Origin: Chloroflexi bacterium HGW-Chloroflexi-10
GTDB lineage: Bacteria > Chloroflexota > Anaerolineae > Anaerolineales > Anaerolineaceae
DNA length: 64,000 nucleotides
Assembly: GCA_002840755.1 (NCBI GenBank)
Contig: PHBZ01000010.1
Span: 1 to 64,000 of the forward strand
Direction: 5' to 3'
Shown here: one piece after another, positions 17,646-25,361 of the stretch
Numbering within the stretch: the first letter of the stretch is position 1
How the letters are laid out: every line of letters starts with the position of its first letter
Program-made: the position numbers and the translations under genes
Notes under the pieces: generated by a model
Told to the model about the DNA's origin: nothing
The model's input: the letters and a program-made list of their open reading frames with translations, nothing else
Database searches by the model: none

Positions 17646-18674
17646 TTATTGATTGCCACCTCCTTCCTGCATTATTTGCGCAGTTGATTTTCGATTTTCT
17701 AGTTTCACTGGAAAACGCCGGTAAGATTGTTGGCTTTCCGGCTGTGTTATTCGCTCGATCAGCAAACGGGCTGCTTCCTGCCCAATCGTATTCATGTCCT
17801 GGGATATGGTCGTTAATGAAGGATCAAAATAGGATGCCAAAGGCATATCATCTACACCGATCACAGAGACCTGATCGGGAACTCGGATACCCAAATCACG
17901 TAAGGCACGAATAGCACCAATAGCCATTCGGTCATTTTGAGCGAAAATGGCTGTAAACGCAACACCCTCTTTAAGAGCTTGAAGAATTAAATGATATGCA
18001 GATGTAGCTGTCCAATCCCCGGTTAAAATCCATTCAGACCGAACGGAAACCCCAGCTTGTTTTAATGCTGTAATATATCCTTGTTTACGATCCTGGGTAC
18101 AGGCTTCATACTCCTGACCAAGAATACAGAGGATATTACGATGACCTAATTCCACAAGGTGGTGTGTAGCCTGATAACCAGCATTTTCATCATCTAACGC
18201 CACCCAACCGACCTCAGACCGACTAGAAACATCACCAATAAAAATCGTGGGGAATTTATCAGGCAAGAAATCCGTGCGATGATCGATATATGGATTAATG
18301 ACCAGCAACCCGTCAATACGTCTGCTTTCGTATAATTGCTCGATCAAAGCCGAAAATTCTATTTCAGATGGCGCTGAAGCGGCCAGCAAAAAATAACCAT
18401 GCTGACGTGCCATCAATTCTGCCCCTTCAATTATTGCAGCAAAAGTATAATCCACCAAATTGGGCGATATACAGGCGATCGTATTGGTTTTTCCTGCTGC
18501 CAGAGAACGAGCGGACGCATTAGGACGATATCCAAGGACTTGGATGGCGTTTTCAACTGTTTGACGGGTTTCTGTGGTGACTTGTTCACGGCCATTGATT
18601 ACCCGCGATACTGTTTGATGTGAAACACCAGCATATTTTGCAACATCTCGAATCGTTACGCGATTACGTTCCAC
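17646..18674 (-). CDS. LacI family transcriptional regulator
   Basis: Predicted repressor of the galactoside block. From the GTG at 18674 it has 342 residues: an N-terminal helix-turn-helix VTIRDVAKYAGVSHQTVSRV, a hinge helix NASARSLAAG, and a periplasmic-binding-protein-like sensor core to the end. I chose the GTG because GGAGG lies directly before it and the helix-turn-helix then begins at the usual position. An upstream ATG at 18734 would start inside the operator region. Two ACCGGT-centred operator-like palindromes sit between its promoter and start, which suggests autoregulation. Confidence 0.92.
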   Translation of the reverse strand: MERNRVTIRDVAKYAGVSHQTVSRVINGREQVTTETRQTVENAIQVLGYRPNASARSLAAGKTNTIACISPNLVDYTFAAIIEGAELMARQHGYFLLAASAPSEIEFSALIEQLYESRRIDGLLVINPYIDHRTDFLPDKFPTIFIGDVSSRSEVGWVALDDENAGYQATHHLVELGHRNILCILGQEYEACTQDRKQGYITALKQAGVSVRSEWILTGDWTATSAYHLILQALKEGVAFTAIFAQNDRMAIGAIRALRDLGIRVPDQVSVIGVDDMPLASYFDPSLTTISQDMNTIGQEAARLLIERITQPESQQSYRRFPVKLENRKSTAQIMQEGGGNQ

Positions 18675-18709
18675 AGTACTCCTCCGGCAAAACGGATTAC
18701 CTTTCCGCT

Positions 18710-18735
18710 TGTTACCGGTCATGTTACCGGTCACA
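18710..18735 (-). promoter_or_regulatory. Tandem LacI-type operators
   Basis: Two copies of TGTTACCGGTCA (18710-18721 and 18722-18733) lie head to tail. The second extends to TGTTACCGGTCACA, a near-perfect palindrome about ACCGGT. Central-CG palindromes of this size are typical of LacI-family operators. They lie just after the -10 box of the promoter at 18742-18769, so binding should block initiation. Confidence 0.7.
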
Positions 18736-18741
18736 TGCTCT

Positions 18742-18769
18742 ATTATAAGGAATCACAATACTTTGTCAA
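18742..18769 (-). promoter_or_regulatory. Sigma-70-type promoter of the lacI-transporter operon
   Basis: On the minus strand a perfect TTGACA (18764-18769) and a perfect TATAAT (18742-18747) are 16 bases apart, directly upstream of the two operator palindromes. Confidence 0.85.
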
Positions 18770-18882
18770 TCCCCAAATTTTCTTTCGAACCAAACTTCCC
18801 CATTTTCAATTAACAACTTGTCAATTTAAAAAGATTAACGTATCCGGAATAAATTAAATGCTAACCAAATCCTAATTTCTGC

Positions 18883-18907
18883 AACTTTTTTTGCTGTTGT
18901 GCGTATA
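18883..18907 (+). promoter_or_regulatory. ECF-type promoter, probable autoregulation
   Basis: GCAACTTTTT supplies an AAC -35 core (18883-18885) and CGTATA a -10 (18902-18907), with 16 bases between AAC and CGT. This is the AAC...CGT arrangement used by many ECF sigma factors such as SigW. It lies 22 bases before the sigma gene, so the sigma factor probably drives its own operon. A TATAAT at 18906-18911 overlaps and could serve the housekeeping polymerase. Confidence 0.6.
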
Positions 18908-18929
18908 TAATCGTGAAGCAGGAGAATGC

Positions 18930-19526
18930 GTGAACGACATCGATCCCAAAATTCTAAGCCAGGCCCAACATGGTGATGAAATGGCTTTCAACGAAATTGT
19001 TGAAACTTTTCAAACTCCGGTATTTAATCTTTGTTACCGGATGTTGGGAACTGCCGAAGAAGCAGAAGATGCTGCTCAGGAATCGTTTTGGCGGGCTTAT
19101 AACGCCATACAAAAATACGACCCTGCTCGTTCTTTTGGTACCTGGCTACTTTCGATTGCTGCACATTATTGCATCGATCAACAAAGACGGCGGCGACTTC
19201 CTGTCACAGAGATGGACGAAATCATGGAAGAAACGGCTGCAGATACAAACATACCCAACCCGGAACATGCTGCTGTTGAAAATGAGCATCAAACGCAAAT
19301 ACAGGAATTGTTAGATACCTTACCCGAGTTGGATCGTGCTGCCATTGTTTTACGCTATTGGCAGGATTATTCAGAAGAAGAAATCAGCCTGGCATTGAAC
19401 ATCTCTATAAGTGCCGTAAAAAGTCGCTTACACCGCGCAAGAAAAAAATTAGCCACTGTTTGGGAAAATAAAAGTACAACTACCAGTCAAGTGGAAAGGA
19501 TGCACAATGGGTCACCAGCCTTTTGA
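18930..19526 (+). CDS. ECF RNA polymerase sigma factor
   Basis: Redirects RNA polymerase to stress promoters. It has 198 residues from the GTG at 18930, which has AGGAG five bases upstream. Region 2 runs from FNEIVETFQTPVFNLCYRML through the -10-reading segment GTWLLSIAAHYCIDQQRRRR, and region 4 is LPELDRAAIVLRYWQDYSEE through VKSRLHRARKKL. The spacer between them is acidic. It overlaps the anti-sigma gene by 20 bases, the usual arrangement for a sigma/anti-sigma pair. An upstream ATG at 18891 would overlap the predicted promoter and is rejected. Confidence 0.93.
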   Translation: MNDIDPKILSQAQHGDEMAFNEIVETFQTPVFNLCYRMLGTAEEAEDAAQESFWRAYNAIQKYDPARSFGTWLLSIAAHYCIDQQRRRRLPVTEMDEIMEETAADTNIPNPEHAAVENEHQTQIQELLDTLPELDRAAIVLRYWQDYSEEEISLALNISISAVKSRLHRARKKLATVWENKSTTTSQVERMHNGSPAF

Positions 19527-20055
19527 AGAATGGATATTAGAAGATCAGTATAAAACACCCCAACAATCCAGGTTGCTGGGACAGCATATCAGTGAATGTA
19601 CTGAGTGTGCAAATCTCGCATCGGCCTGGCAATCCGTGGAGAAACAACTGCTCAGCGCACCTACTGTTTCCCCTGCACCCGGATTTACCAGTCGGTTCCA
19701 AGCTCATCTGGCATTTCGAAAGATAGAGCAGCAACAGACTCAAGTTATTAAAACCCTGATCGTTATTGGCAGTGCCGTATTTCTGACAATGGGATCAATC
19801 TTTACTTGGATGCTGCTCACACATTCGGTTGGTGATTTAATCGTTAATGGCGTTTCCTTTTTTACCGGTATCCTTCAAGGTTATATCAATATTCGCGCGA
19901 TGGTTATTCAGTTCTTCCGCAATGCGCCACCTTATGCACCATATTTATTCTGGTTAATTGTGGCGGGCTGGGGAATTGTGCTTACGTCTATGTGGGGCGT
20001 AACCATCTGGCGTATTTCGCGACAAGGAGTTTTTAAAAATGAATCAAACCAATAA
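19507..20055 (+). CDS. Membrane-anchored zinc-finger anti-sigma factor
   Basis: A 182-residue partner of the ECF sigma factor. The N-terminal HISECTEC (H-x3-C-x2-C near 28-35) is the zinc-binding anti-sigma motif. Two hydrophobic stretches follow, VIKTLIVIGSAVFLTMGSIF (about 80-100) and a second near 145-170, so the sigma-binding domain is cytoplasmic and the segment between the helices faces outward. AAAGGA lies seven bases before the ATG. The inducing signal is unknown. The co-transcribed surface proteins suggest an envelope signal. Confidence 0.88.
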   Translation: MGHQPFEEWILEDQYKTPQQSRLLGQHISECTECANLASAWQSVEKQLLSAPTVSPAPGFTSRFQAHLAFRKIEQQQTQVIKTLIVIGSAVFLTMGSIFTWMLLTHSVGDLIVNGVSFFTGILQGYINIRAMVIQFFRNAPPYAPYLFWLIVAGWGIVLTSMWGVTIWRISRQGVFKNESNQ

Positions 20056-21229
20056 AATCTTTTCACTGCTTTTGCTATTGTTCGTCCTGGCTGTTAATAC
20101 CAGTACGGCTTTTGCAAATCCGGTAGCCCCACCCCCGCCAATTAATGAGGATAAAGTCGTCATCGGTCAGACCTTTATCCTGAAAGAAGACCAGATTTTA
20201 AACGGTGATCTGGCTGTTATTGGTGGAACCGTCTTTCTAAAACAAGGTTCTATTGTCTCAGGAAATGTTGCCATTATTGGAGGTTTGCTCCAGGTTGATG
20301 GAACCATTGAAGGGGATATTCAAGCACTGGGTGGATCAATCGAATTACTGGAAAAAGCTATTGTTGAAGGTTCTTTATATAACTACAGCAGTACTTTAAC
20401 ACAAGCTGAAGGGGCACAGATCGAAGGTAGTCAAATAGCTAACCTTCCATTTGAATTCAACTTTGGCGAGTTAACCATTCCATCTACCCCAGGCAGCCCG
20501 ACAGGACCCAATATCAATATTCAACCAGCAACTAACTTTATCGGCAATTTCTTATGGGCAATTCTGCAAATTCTCGCAATTGCCGCATTAGCCATGTTAA
20601 TTGTTCTGTTGGCACCAAAGTCTACAGAAAGGGTAGCCACCACCATTGGCAGCCAACCCTTTGTTAATTGGGGTATCGGTTTGCTATCGGCATTTGCTGT
20701 TCCGGCTGTACTCGTTATCCTGATTGTTACGCTGATCTTAAGTCCATTAGGATTAATTGGTTTTCTGGTTCTAGCTTGCGCAACAATTTATGGTTGGATT
20801 GCTTTAGGTTTCGAGATCGGGAAACGTCTGATTGGTCAAAAGCAACGGGACTTTTCACCAGCGCTGCTGGCTGGGATCGGAACCTTGATTATCACCATCA
20901 TTGCCCGTCTTTCTGCTGAGGTGCCATGCATAGGTTGGATCGTCGGCGCAGCTCTGTCCCTATTTGGATTGGGTGCTGTAGTCCTTACCCGTTTCGGCAC
21001 GCGTGACTATCCCTATACCTATTCTGAGGTGCAACCGCCTTCCCCTTCGCTGTTATACTCTACCCCCCTTCCCGAAACTGCTTCTCCGCTTCCCCGAAAA
21101 GGACCCAGTTTAGCAGATATTTTAGCCGATGAAGAAAACTCTGATGCTCATTTAATAGATGAAGGTCTTTTAGATGAAGATTTGGATAATAATGACCCAT
21201 CCCGTTCAAATCCGGAAAAGGAGGATTAG
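20039..21229 (+). CDS. Exported bactofilin-like (polymer-forming) membrane protein
   Basis: A 396-residue protein. A signal peptide (1-26, ending near AFA) is followed by a beta-helix region (about 40-135) with repeating VIGGTVFL, GNVAIIGGLLQVDG, GDIQALGGSIEL units like the bactofilin polymerisation domain. Next come four hydrophobic helices (about 170-325) and an acidic, probably disordered tail. The signal peptide places the beta-helix outside the membrane, unlike cytoplasmic bactofilins. The gene overlaps the anti-sigma gene by 17 bases, and AAGGAG precedes its ATG. It may form part of an envelope scaffold controlled by the sigma factor (inference). Confidence 0.75.
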   Translation: MNQTNKIFSLLLLLFVLAVNTSTAFANPVAPPPPINEDKVVIGQTFILKEDQILNGDLAVIGGTVFLKQGSIVSGNVAIIGGLLQVDGTIEGDIQALGGSIELLEKAIVEGSLYNYSSTLTQAEGAQIEGSQIANLPFEFNFGELTIPSTPGSPTGPNINIQPATNFIGNFLWAILQILAIAALAMLIVLLAPKSTERVATTIGSQPFVNWGIGLLSAFAVPAVLVILIVTLILSPLGLIGFLVLACATIYGWIALGFEIGKRLIGQKQRDFSPALLAGIGTLIITIIARLSAEVPCIGWIVGAALSLFGLGAVVLTRFGTRDYPYTYSEVQPPSPSLLYSTPLPETASPLPRKGPSLADILADEENSDAHLIDEGLLDEDLDNNDPSRSNPEKED

Positions 21230-21231
21230 TC

Positions 21232-22080
21232 ATGAGAAAAACCGTATTAATCGTCATTTCCATACTATTGTTAACTTCAATAGCCTGTTCTGTTTCAGTG
21301 AATGTTCCTCGAGTGGAAACCGGCTCGAGTGAAGTCCTGGAGATTAATGAAGATTATCCACAGGATGTAGAAACAGCCAAGCTAACCGTTATTATGGGCG
21401 GCGGCACGCTCAATATAAGCGCAGGAGGTAATCCATGGGTAAGTGGAACCATTGAGACCAACGTACCTATCTGGCAGCCTGAAATAAACCGTCGCAGCGA
21501 TTCTTTAGAAATCACGCAGCAAACGAAAGATAATTTTGGTCTTCCTGATGACAAGGTCGATAATGAATGGAATTTACAAATCGGCGATTATCCTACTGAA
21601 CTGATCATTAAAGCCGGTGCCTACCAGGGAAAACTAGACCTTGGTGGAATTCCGCTCACTAATTTGGAAATCTCGGATGGTGCCAGTCAGGCTGATATCA
21701 CTTTTGAAAGCCTTAACCCAGTGGTTATGCAGGACCTGCGCTATAAAACCGGAGCCTCTCAAATCAATTTAGAAGGACTGGGAAATGCCAATTTTGAAGA
21801 AATGAGCTTTGAAGGCGGAGCAGGATCCTACACCCTCGATTTCAGCGGTGACTTACAACGGGATGCCGACATAGATATCAATTACGGCCTTGGTGATGTT
21901 AAAATTATCTTCCCTAAAGGAACCAATGCCCGCATCCAAGTCGAAGGTGGATTGAACAATGTTGAATTGCAAGGAAGCTGGAACATTGATGGTGATGAAT
22001 ATATCCTCAAAGGCAATGGTCCCTTATTAGACTTTCGTATTAAAATGGGAATAGGCAATCTGCAATTAATTGTCCGTTAA
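21232..22080 (+). CDS. Toast-rack-like lipoprotein
   Basis: A 282-residue protein with a lipoprotein signal peptide (lipobox TSIAC, Cys near 19). The mature part is a repetitive beta-rich fold: GGGTLNISAGGNPWVSGTI, TELIIKAGAYQGKLDLGG, GLGDVKIIFPKG, GIGNLQLIV. This resembles the LiaF/DUF2154 toast-rack domains found in envelope-stress systems. GGAGG lies seven bases before the ATG, two bases after the preceding stop. It ends the sigma operon before a strong terminator. The function is not established. Confidence 0.75.
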   Translation: MRKTVLIVISILLLTSIACSVSVNVPRVETGSSEVLEINEDYPQDVETAKLTVIMGGGTLNISAGGNPWVSGTIETNVPIWQPEINRRSDSLEITQQTKDNFGLPDDKVDNEWNLQIGDYPTELIIKAGAYQGKLDLGGIPLTNLEISDGASQADITFESLNPVVMQDLRYKTGASQINLEGLGNANFEEMSFEGGAGSYTLDFSGDLQRDADIDINYGLGDVKIIFPKGTNARIQVEGGLNNVELQGSWNIDGDEYILKGNGPLLDFRIKMGIGNLQLIVR

Positions 22081-22100
22081 ATTTTCTATCAGAACAGCAG

Positions 22101-22138
22101 ACACCCTCCATTCTTTTTTCGGATGGAGGGTGTTTTAT
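22101..22138 (+). terminator. Strong intrinsic terminator of the ECF sigma operon
   Basis: ACACCCTCCAT pairs perfectly with ATGGAGGGTGT (11 bases), followed by TTTATT, 20 bases after the lipoprotein stop. Confidence 0.9.
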
Positions 22139-22189
22139 TCCTGATTCAGCAAATTGGGCGTATAATCGCTCACTGCAAAGAGGTGAGCA

Positions 22190-23431
22190 TTGCTTTTATC
22201 GTTATTTAGTTCTCCCTGGTTTTCTGTGGCAATAATTGCCGTTTCCTATATTGGAATCGCAGCAGGTGAAATTCCGCGTTTACGCACCAACCGTACTGTT
22301 ATTGCTTTATTGGGGGTTGGCTTATTACTCTTATTTCAAAAACTCAAAATGGAACAATTGAGCGCCTATATCGATATCGATACTATTGTTCTTTTATTTT
22401 CCATGATGATCCTGAACGCTAATTTGCGTCTCTCCGGCTTTTTTCAGTTGGCAGCCAATCAAGTTCTGAAGTACTCCCGCTCACCGCGCGCTCTGCTGGC
22501 GGCTACCGTTTTGCTGAGTGCTGTTCTCAGTGCAATCTTTCTCAATGATACCATTTGTATTATTCTGACACCATTTATTATAGACCTGACCAGAAATCTC
22601 AAACGCGATCCAATTCCTTATCTGATTGCTCTTGCCACTGCTGCCAATATCGGTTCCACGGCTACATTGACCGGAAATCCACAGAACATGATCATTGGGG
22701 TTGCATCCGGAATCAGTTACCTGAAGTTTGCGTCCGCCCTTGCTCCCATTTCATTTATATCATCAATCGGCGTCTGGGGTGTTCTAGTTCTCTTTTACCC
22801 TCAGGAATTCAAAAAAGAAGTGTTCACACAGCCTGTCCAACGCAAAATCCGGATTTATAAACCACTTCTACTGAAAAGTACACTGGTTATCTTACTCTTA
22901 TTGACCATGTTTCTTAGTGGTGTATCGATCGCATTGGCGGCTTTCCTGGCGGCCTGTTTATTATTGATTACCCGCCGGTTAAAGCCCGAAAAGGTATTTG
23001 CTGAATTCGATTGGGGGTTGCTGGTCTTCTTTTCGGCATTATTTATCTTAACCGGCGTTTTAAATAATACCGGGGTTATCCGGGATTTATTCCAACAATA
23101 CAATTTAGGCGAAAATATCAATTTAATAAGTTTGAGTACCGGCAGCATTGTTTTGAGTAATATCGTCTCCAATGTACCAGCGGTATTACTCATTAAGCCA
23201 TTCATCGCCCAATTAGCAAACCCTATTCCTGCCTGGTTAACGCTGGCATCTTCCGCGACGCTCGCAGGAAATTTAACCCTTTTGGGTTCTGTAGCCAACC
23301 TGATCGTTGCCGAAAGTGCCCGGCACCGCAACATTACTCTTTCTTTTTGGGAATATACACGCGCAGGGATCCTGATAACAATATTCTCTCTGGTGGTTCA
23401 TTTTTTATGGATTCATTATTTCATCTGGTGA
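22190..23431 (+). CDS. Ion transporter superfamily permease (ArsB/SLC13-like)
   Basis: A 413-residue membrane protein with about 11 hydrophobic helices. The repeated motifs NDTICIILTPFIIDL and TATLTGNPQNMIIG in the first half, and SNIVSNVPAVLLIKPF and ATLAGNLTLLGSVANLIV in the second half, are typical of the two pseudo-symmetric halves of the ArsB/NhaD/CitMHS/SLC13 superfamily. The substrate (arsenite, sodium, carboxylate or another anion) cannot be decided. The start is TTG at 22190 with AGAGGTGAG just upstream. The last 27 bases overlap the end of nadD on the opposite strand, with no terminator between. Confidence 0.85.
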   Translation: MLLSLFSSPWFSVAIIAVSYIGIAAGEIPRLRTNRTVIALLGVGLLLLFQKLKMEQLSAYIDIDTIVLLFSMMILNANLRLSGFFQLAANQVLKYSRSPRALLAATVLLSAVLSAIFLNDTICIILTPFIIDLTRNLKRDPIPYLIALATAANIGSTATLTGNPQNMIIGVASGISYLKFASALAPISFISSIGVWGVLVLFYPQEFKKEVFTQPVQRKIRIYKPLLLKSTLVILLLLTMFLSGVSIALAAFLAACLLLITRRLKPEKVFAEFDWGLLVFFSALFILTGVLNNTGVIRDLFQQYNLGENINLISLSTGSIVLSNIVSNVPAVLLIKPFIAQLANPIPAWLTLASSATLAGNLTLLGSVANLIVAESARHRNITLSFWEYTRAGILITIFSLVVHFLWIHYFIW

Positions 23432-24031
23432 TTCAGATAGATAATAGCCTTCCAACGAAATCAACCGATGTACCTCTGGCAATAAATAATAACGATACGG
23501 ACGTTTTTCCCGAATTCTACGGCGAATTTGGTGTGAGGAAATCTCCAGCAATGGTGCTTCCACAAAAGCAAGTTTTCCCGAAATTCCGGGTATTTGCTCT
23601 TCAAGAATACTGAGATCAATTTCATCACCCGGCCGGCGCATCACAATCAATTCTTTTACTGCGTCCAAAATCTTGCGAGGTTCAAACCAATTGGGGAAAT
23701 CATGCAGTGAATCTCCCCCAATCAAATAGTATAGATCAGCTTGGGGGTATTGAGCAGCAATTAATTGAATGGTATCCAAAGTGTAATGCGGGCCAGGTCG
23801 ATCCAAATCTACCCGGGACATTTCAAAAAAAGGATTATCACGCAATGCGGATTGAACCAACCTCAAGCGAATATCAACCGGAGTCAGAGGTTGGTTCTGT
23901 TTATGTGGCGGATCAGGGGTAAGCACCCACAACAAGCGATCCAATTTTAACTGATCAGTCGCTTCGGCAGCCAGAATTAAATGACCCAAATGAGGTGGGT
24001 CAAAAGTGCCACCAAAAATTCCAATCCGCAT
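23405..24031 (-). CDS. nadD: Nicotinate-nucleotide adenylyltransferase
   Basis: Makes deamido-NAD from nicotinate mononucleotide and ATP in NAD biosynthesis. It has 208 residues. The nucleotidyltransferase signature GGTFDPPHLGH is at the N terminus and the ISSHQIRRRIREKRP motif (family ISSTxIR) near 160. YLIGGDSLHDFPNW is also diagnostic. The ATG follows the obgE stop by three bases, with AGGATTAG from the obgE end as ribosome site; the obgE-nadD pairing is common in bacteria. The 3' end overlaps the transporter gene on the other strand. Confidence 0.95.
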   Translation of the reverse strand: MRIGIFGGTFDPPHLGHLILAAEATDQLKLDRLLWVLTPDPPHKQNQPLTPVDIRLRLVQSALRDNPFFEMSRVDLDRPGPHYTLDTIQLIAAQYPQADLYYLIGGDSLHDFPNWFEPRKILDAVKELIVMRRPGDEIDLSILEEQIPGISGKLAFVEAPLLEISSHQIRRRIREKRPYRYYLLPEVHRLISLEGYYLSESPDEIMNP

Positions 24032-24034
24032 AGA

Positions 24035-25294
24035 CTAATCCTGCCACTCCATCTCAAATTCAGCGACAAAAACGCTGTCACCTTCTTTAATACCTGCGGC
24101 ACGCAAGGCGTCTTCTACGCCCAACGACTCGATAAGTTTCTGGAAGCGACGCAAGGAGCCGTCATGTTCCCAATAGGTCATTTTGGCTGCGCGTTCAATA
24201 CCTTTACTGATTACCCGGTAGCCTTCATTTTCACGTACAATGGAAAATTCGCTCGGGTCTTCTTCCGGACGGTAAGTTGGCATCTGCAGGGCAACCTGTT
24301 GTTCAGGTGCTTTTTGTACCAGCTCCAATGCTTTCCATAATACCTGGTTAACATCCTGCCTGGCCATTGCCGAAATTGACATAGGAACATAACCGCGCCG
24401 TACCAGTTCTTCCTGAATTGCACCCCAACGTTCCTGGACTTCGGGGATATCCATCTTATTAAATACTACCACCTGGGCTTTTTCTTTTAGCGCAGGGTCG
24501 AACAACGCCATTTCAGCATTGATTTGAGAAAAATCAGCAATCGGGTCCTCTGCCATACCATCCAGAACATGAATTAATACCTTTGTGCGTTGAATATGCC
24601 GTAAAAAGGCATCACCCAGGCCAGCGCCCATATGCGCGCCTTCAATCAGACCAGGGATATCGGCGAGAACCAATGAATTTTCATAATCCAATTCAACCAC
24701 ACCCAAATTAGGCTCCAGTGTGGTAAACGGGTAATCTGCAATTTTAGGTTTAGCATTACTTACCGCAGCCAAAAAGCTGGATTTGCCGGCATTGGGTACA
24801 CCCACAATCCCGACATCGGCTAACAATTTCAATTCAAGGCGCAAATTCTTTTCTTCACCAGGTTCACCTTTTTCACCTGTACGCGGAACCTGATGGCGGG
24901 CACTGACAAAATGGACATTACCACGTCCACCACGTCCACCCTTACAAACGATCATTTCCTGGTCACGTTCCACCAGATCGCCCAACAATTCACCGCTGTC
25001 GGCATCATAAACTATTGTTCCGGGCGGCACGAGGATTACTTTTGCTTTTGCTGAGCGACCAGTCATTTTTTGCCTGGCTCCATTTCCGCCTTCATCCGCA
25101 ATAAATTTCATGGTGTAGCGCAGTGCATTCAGGGTATTCAAGGTGTGTTGTACCTTGAGAATCACATCACCGCCTCTGCCGCCATCACCACCATCCGGAC
25201 CACCACGCGGTACAAATTTTTCCCGACGGAAATGTACGGCACCGTCGCCACCCTTGCCGCTTCTTACATTAATTTGCGCTTCATCTATAAACAT
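24035..25294 (-). CDS. obgE: GTPase Obg
   Basis: Ribosome-associated GTPase involved in 50S assembly and stress control. Of 419 residues, the glycine-rich Obg fold covers about 1-157 (FRREKFVPRGGPDGGDGGRG), the G domain about 158-330 with GVPNAGKSS (G1), DIPGLIEG (G3) and NKMD (G4), and an OCT domain about 340-415. Upstream within the operon lies the cyclic-DPG-synthetase-like gene, separated by a perfect 34-base palindrome. Confidence 0.96.
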   Translation of the reverse strand: MFIDEAQINVRSGKGGDGAVHFRREKFVPRGGPDGGDGGRGGDVILKVQHTLNTLNALRYTMKFIADEGGNGARQKMTGRSAKAKVILVPPGTIVYDADSGELLGDLVERDQEMIVCKGGRGGRGNVHFVSARHQVPRTGEKGEPGEEKNLRLELKLLADVGIVGVPNAGKSSFLAAVSNAKPKIADYPFTTLEPNLGVVELDYENSLVLADIPGLIEGAHMGAGLGDAFLRHIQRTKVLIHVLDGMAEDPIADFSQINAEMALFDPALKEKAQVVVFNKMDIPEVQERWGAIQEELVRRGYVPMSISAMARQDVNQVLWKALELVQKAPEQQVALQMPTYRPEEDPSEFSIVRENEGYRVISKGIERAAKMTYWEHDGSLRRFQKLIESLGVEDALRAAGIKEGDSVFVAEFEMEWQD

Positions 25295-25313
25295 ACAATA
25301 CTTTCTGTCTTGT

Positions 25314-25347
25314 CACCAAGGGACGGAAGATCTTCCGTCCCTTGGTG
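25314..25347. repeat. Perfect 34-base palindrome between obgE and the cDPGS-like gene
   Basis: The arm CACCAAGGGACGGAAGA is followed directly by its exact complement with no loop, 20 bases upstream of the obgE start. Neither flank has a T run long enough for a clear terminator. It could be a dispersed palindromic repeat, an mRNA hairpin separating the two cistrons, or a terminator-like element. Confidence 0.85.
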
Positions 25348-25361
25348 TGTAATTCTGGCCT

